Shown: positions 6,033 to 7,179 of the stretch, one piece after another
Position numbering within the stretch: position 1 is the first letter of the stretch
Layout of the letters: each line of letters starts with the position of its first letter
Assembly: GCA_023459095.1 (NCBI GenBank)
Contig: JAEWVQ010000222.1
Location: 1 to 7,179 of the forward strand
Source: Pseudomonadota bacterium
Lineage (GTDB): Bacteria > Pseudomonadota > Gammaproteobacteria > Burkholderiales > Rhodocyclaceae
DNA length: 7,179 nucleotides
Direction: 5' to 3'
Translations under genes and position numbers: made by a program
Notes under the pieces: model-generated
What the model was told of the DNA's origin: nothing
Database searches by the model: none
Seen by the model: the letters and a program-made list of their open reading frames with translations, nothing else

Positions 6033-6065
6033 GTCTCCCCGGGCTTTCCCCCAGCCCCTGGAGAC
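6033..6065 (+). promoter_or_regulatory. Hairpin sequestering the tyrS ribosome binding site
   Basis: GTCTCC (6033-6038) pairs with GGAGAC (6060-6065). After a 2x2 internal loop, GGGCT (6041-6045) pairs with AGCCC (6053-6057) around a 7-base pyrimidine loop, making 11 bp in total. The 3' arm contains GGAG (6060-6063), the tyrS Shine-Dalgarno, six bases before the ATG at 6070. Folding would hide the ribosome binding site. Two other TCTCC copies (5951-5955, inside the leader peptide, and 6013-6017) could also pair with it. Confidence 0.55.
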
Positions 6066-6069
6066 CACG

Positions 6070-7179
6070 ATGACCTTCCCGCCTTCCACTGCCGCAACCG
6101 CCCCCTCCCTCGTCGCCGAACTGCAGGCGCGCGGCTTCATCCACCAATGCACCGATCTCGACGGCCTGCGCCGCCGCCTCGATGCCGGGCCGCTGAGCTT
6201 CTACCTCGGCTTCGACGCCACCGCCGACAGCCTGCACGTCGGCCACCTGCAGGCGCTGATGCTGATGCGCCATCTGCAGCGCGCCGGGCACCGCCCGCTG
6301 CTGCTGATCGGCGGCGCCACCACGCGCATCGGCGACCCGAGCTTCCGCGACAGCAGCCGGCCGCTGCTCGGCGAAGCGCAGATCGCCGCCAACATCGCCG
6401 GCATCGCGCGCGCCTTCGGCCGCTACTTGCGCCTCGGCGACGGCCCGGCCGACGCGCGCGTGGTCAATAACGCCGACTGGCTCGACGGCATCGGCTACCT
6501 GCGTTTTCTCGACGAGGTCGGGCGCCACTTTTCGGTCAACCGCCTGCTCGGCTTCGACGCCGTGCGCCAGCGCCTGGAGCGCGGCCATGCGCTGTCGTTC
6601 CAGGAATTCGGCTACACCCTGCTGCAGGCCCACGACTTCGCCGAACTGTCGCGCCGCCACGGCTGCGAGCTGCAGCTCGGCGGCGCCGACCAGTGGGCCA
6701 ACATCATCAACGGCGTCGAACTCGCCCGGCGTCAGGGCGGCCAGCGCCTGTACGGCCTCACCATGCCGCTGCTCACCACCCGCGACGGCCGCAAGATGGG
6801 CAAGTCGGCGCAGGGCGCGGTCTGGCTCAACGCCGACCGCCTCGCGCCCTTCGACTTCTGGCAGTTCTGGCGCAACTGCGACGACGCCGACGTCGGCCGC
6901 TTCCTCGCCCTGTTCACCGAACTGCCGCTCGACGAGGTCGAACGCCTCGCCGCGCTGCGCGGCGAACACTGCAACGAGGCCAAGCGCGTGCTCGCGCGCG
7001 AGGCCACCCGGCTCGCCCATGGCGAAGCCGCCGCGCAGGCCGCGGAGGCCGCCGCCGGCGGCGTGTTCGGCGCGCGCGGCGACGCCGAGGCAAACGCCGG
7101 CGGCCTGCCCGAAGTGGTGGTGCGCGCGGGCAGCAGTCTGGCCGAAGCGCTCGTCGCCGCCGGCCTGCAGCCCTCGCGC
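6070..7179 (+). CDS. tyrS: Tyrosyl-tRNA synthetase (partial, 3' end beyond window)
   Basis: 370 codons are present and the frame is still open at the window edge; TyrRS is normally about 400-430 aa, so some tens of residues are missing. The enzyme charges tRNA-Tyr with tyrosine using ATP. Visible class I features are YLGFDATADSLHVGH (45-59) with the HIGH-type signature HVGH, YTLLQAHDF (182-190) carrying the Tyr/Gln/Asp set that selects tyrosine (Tyr182, Gln186, Asp189), LGGADQW (203-209), and the KMSKS-type loop KMGKS (242-246). The C-terminal S4 RNA-binding domain begins near 346 and is cut off. Overall wording (GFIHQCTDLDGL, DWLDGIGYLRFLDEVGRHFSVNRLL, NEAKRVLAREAT) resembles alphaproteobacterial TyrRS rather than the usual betaproteobacterial form. 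Oddities are GDPSFRD where GDPSGK is usual, and GGADQWAN for GGSDQWGN. The start is set by GGAG six bases upstream. Confidence 0.94.
   Translation, partial: MTFPPSTAATAPSLVAELQARGFIHQCTDLDGLRRRLDAGPLSFYLGFDATADSLHVGHLQALMLMRHLQRAGHRPLLLIGGATTRIGDPSFRDSSRPLLGEAQIAANIAGIARAFGRYLRLGDGPADARVVNNADWLDGIGYLRFLDEVGRHFSVNRLLGFDAVRQRLERGHALSFQEFGYTLLQAHDFAELSRRHGCELQLGGADQWANIINGVELARRQGGQRLYGLTMPLLTTRDGRKMGKSAQGAVWLNADRLAPFDFWQFWRNCDDADVGRFLALFTELPLDEVERLAALRGEHCNEAKRVLAREATRLAHGEAAAQAAEAAAGGVFGARGDAEANAGGLPEVVVRAGSSLAEALVAAGLQPSR

Noticed and set aside
5967..6069. Intrinsic terminator or T-box before tyrS
   Set aside because: Neither hairpin is followed by a T-run, and I see no T-box consensus or specifier-loop layout. 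The Tyr codons are in a translated short ORF instead.
5967..6470. 167-codon plus-strand ORF starting just after the leader-peptide stop
   Set aside because: It overlaps tyrS in another frame and becomes Arg/Pro/Ala low-complexity over the tyrS part. Kept only as a possible reinitiation point, not as a gene.
5926..7020. 364-codon minus-strand ORF antisense to tyrS
   Set aside because: Shadow of the tyrS coding frame, with no recognisable domain. The TyrRS signatures are on the plus strand.

Overview
The window is very GC-rich with strong G/C bias at third codon positions. The protein sequences suggest a betaproteobacterium, probably of the Rhodocyclales (Azoarcus/Thauera type). This rests on remembered family sequence: NusB begins RRRARELALQGVYQWLLSG, RibB carries a degenerate RibA-like tail, and DsbD, CutA and the YgjP-type peptidase have beta/gamma-proteobacterial character. 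No database search was possible.

Layout. The left edge (1-103, + strand) holds the last codons of a gene ending in a Gly/Arg/Asp-rich tail. It converges on the minus-strand riboflavin operon, with a near-perfect bidirectional hairpin terminator (132-161) between them. Reading right to left on the minus strand, the operon is ribE (riboflavin synthase), ribBX (DHBP synthase with a cysteine-free RibA-like domain), ribH (lumazine synthase) and nusB (antitermination factor). ribE/ribBX and ribH/nusB each overlap by 4 bp (ATGA). The usual first gene, ribD, is absent; dsbD lies upstream instead. dsbD and cutA form a second minus-strand pair, an association familiar from the copper-tolerance/DsbD locus of enterobacteria. 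A divergent plus-strand block follows: a YgjP-type zinc metallopeptidase, then a 200-base regulatory leader, then a tyrosyl-tRNA synthetase gene that runs off the right edge inside its S4 domain.

The most interesting part is 5866-6069. A promoter-like element overlaps the peptidase stop codon and sits directly before a 21-codon ORF ending SLNAYYYLPPLPRR, with three consecutive Tyr codons. This lies about 100 bases before tyrS. Between them are a strong 8-bp hairpin, a duplicated 10-mer, and a second hairpin whose 3' arm contains the tyrS Shine-Dalgarno. Together these look like a tyrosine-sensing attenuator of an aminoacyl-tRNA synthetase, probably acting on translation or through Rho because no U-tract follows either hairpin. 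The TyrRS itself looks like the alphaproteobacterial type and has unusual substitutions, so it may be a second, self-regulated copy.

The rest is ordinary housekeeping: flavin synthesis coupled to NusB, periplasmic thiol reduction, and a CutA1 trimer protein. Long ORFs antisense to these genes are products of GC-rich coding and are not annotated.
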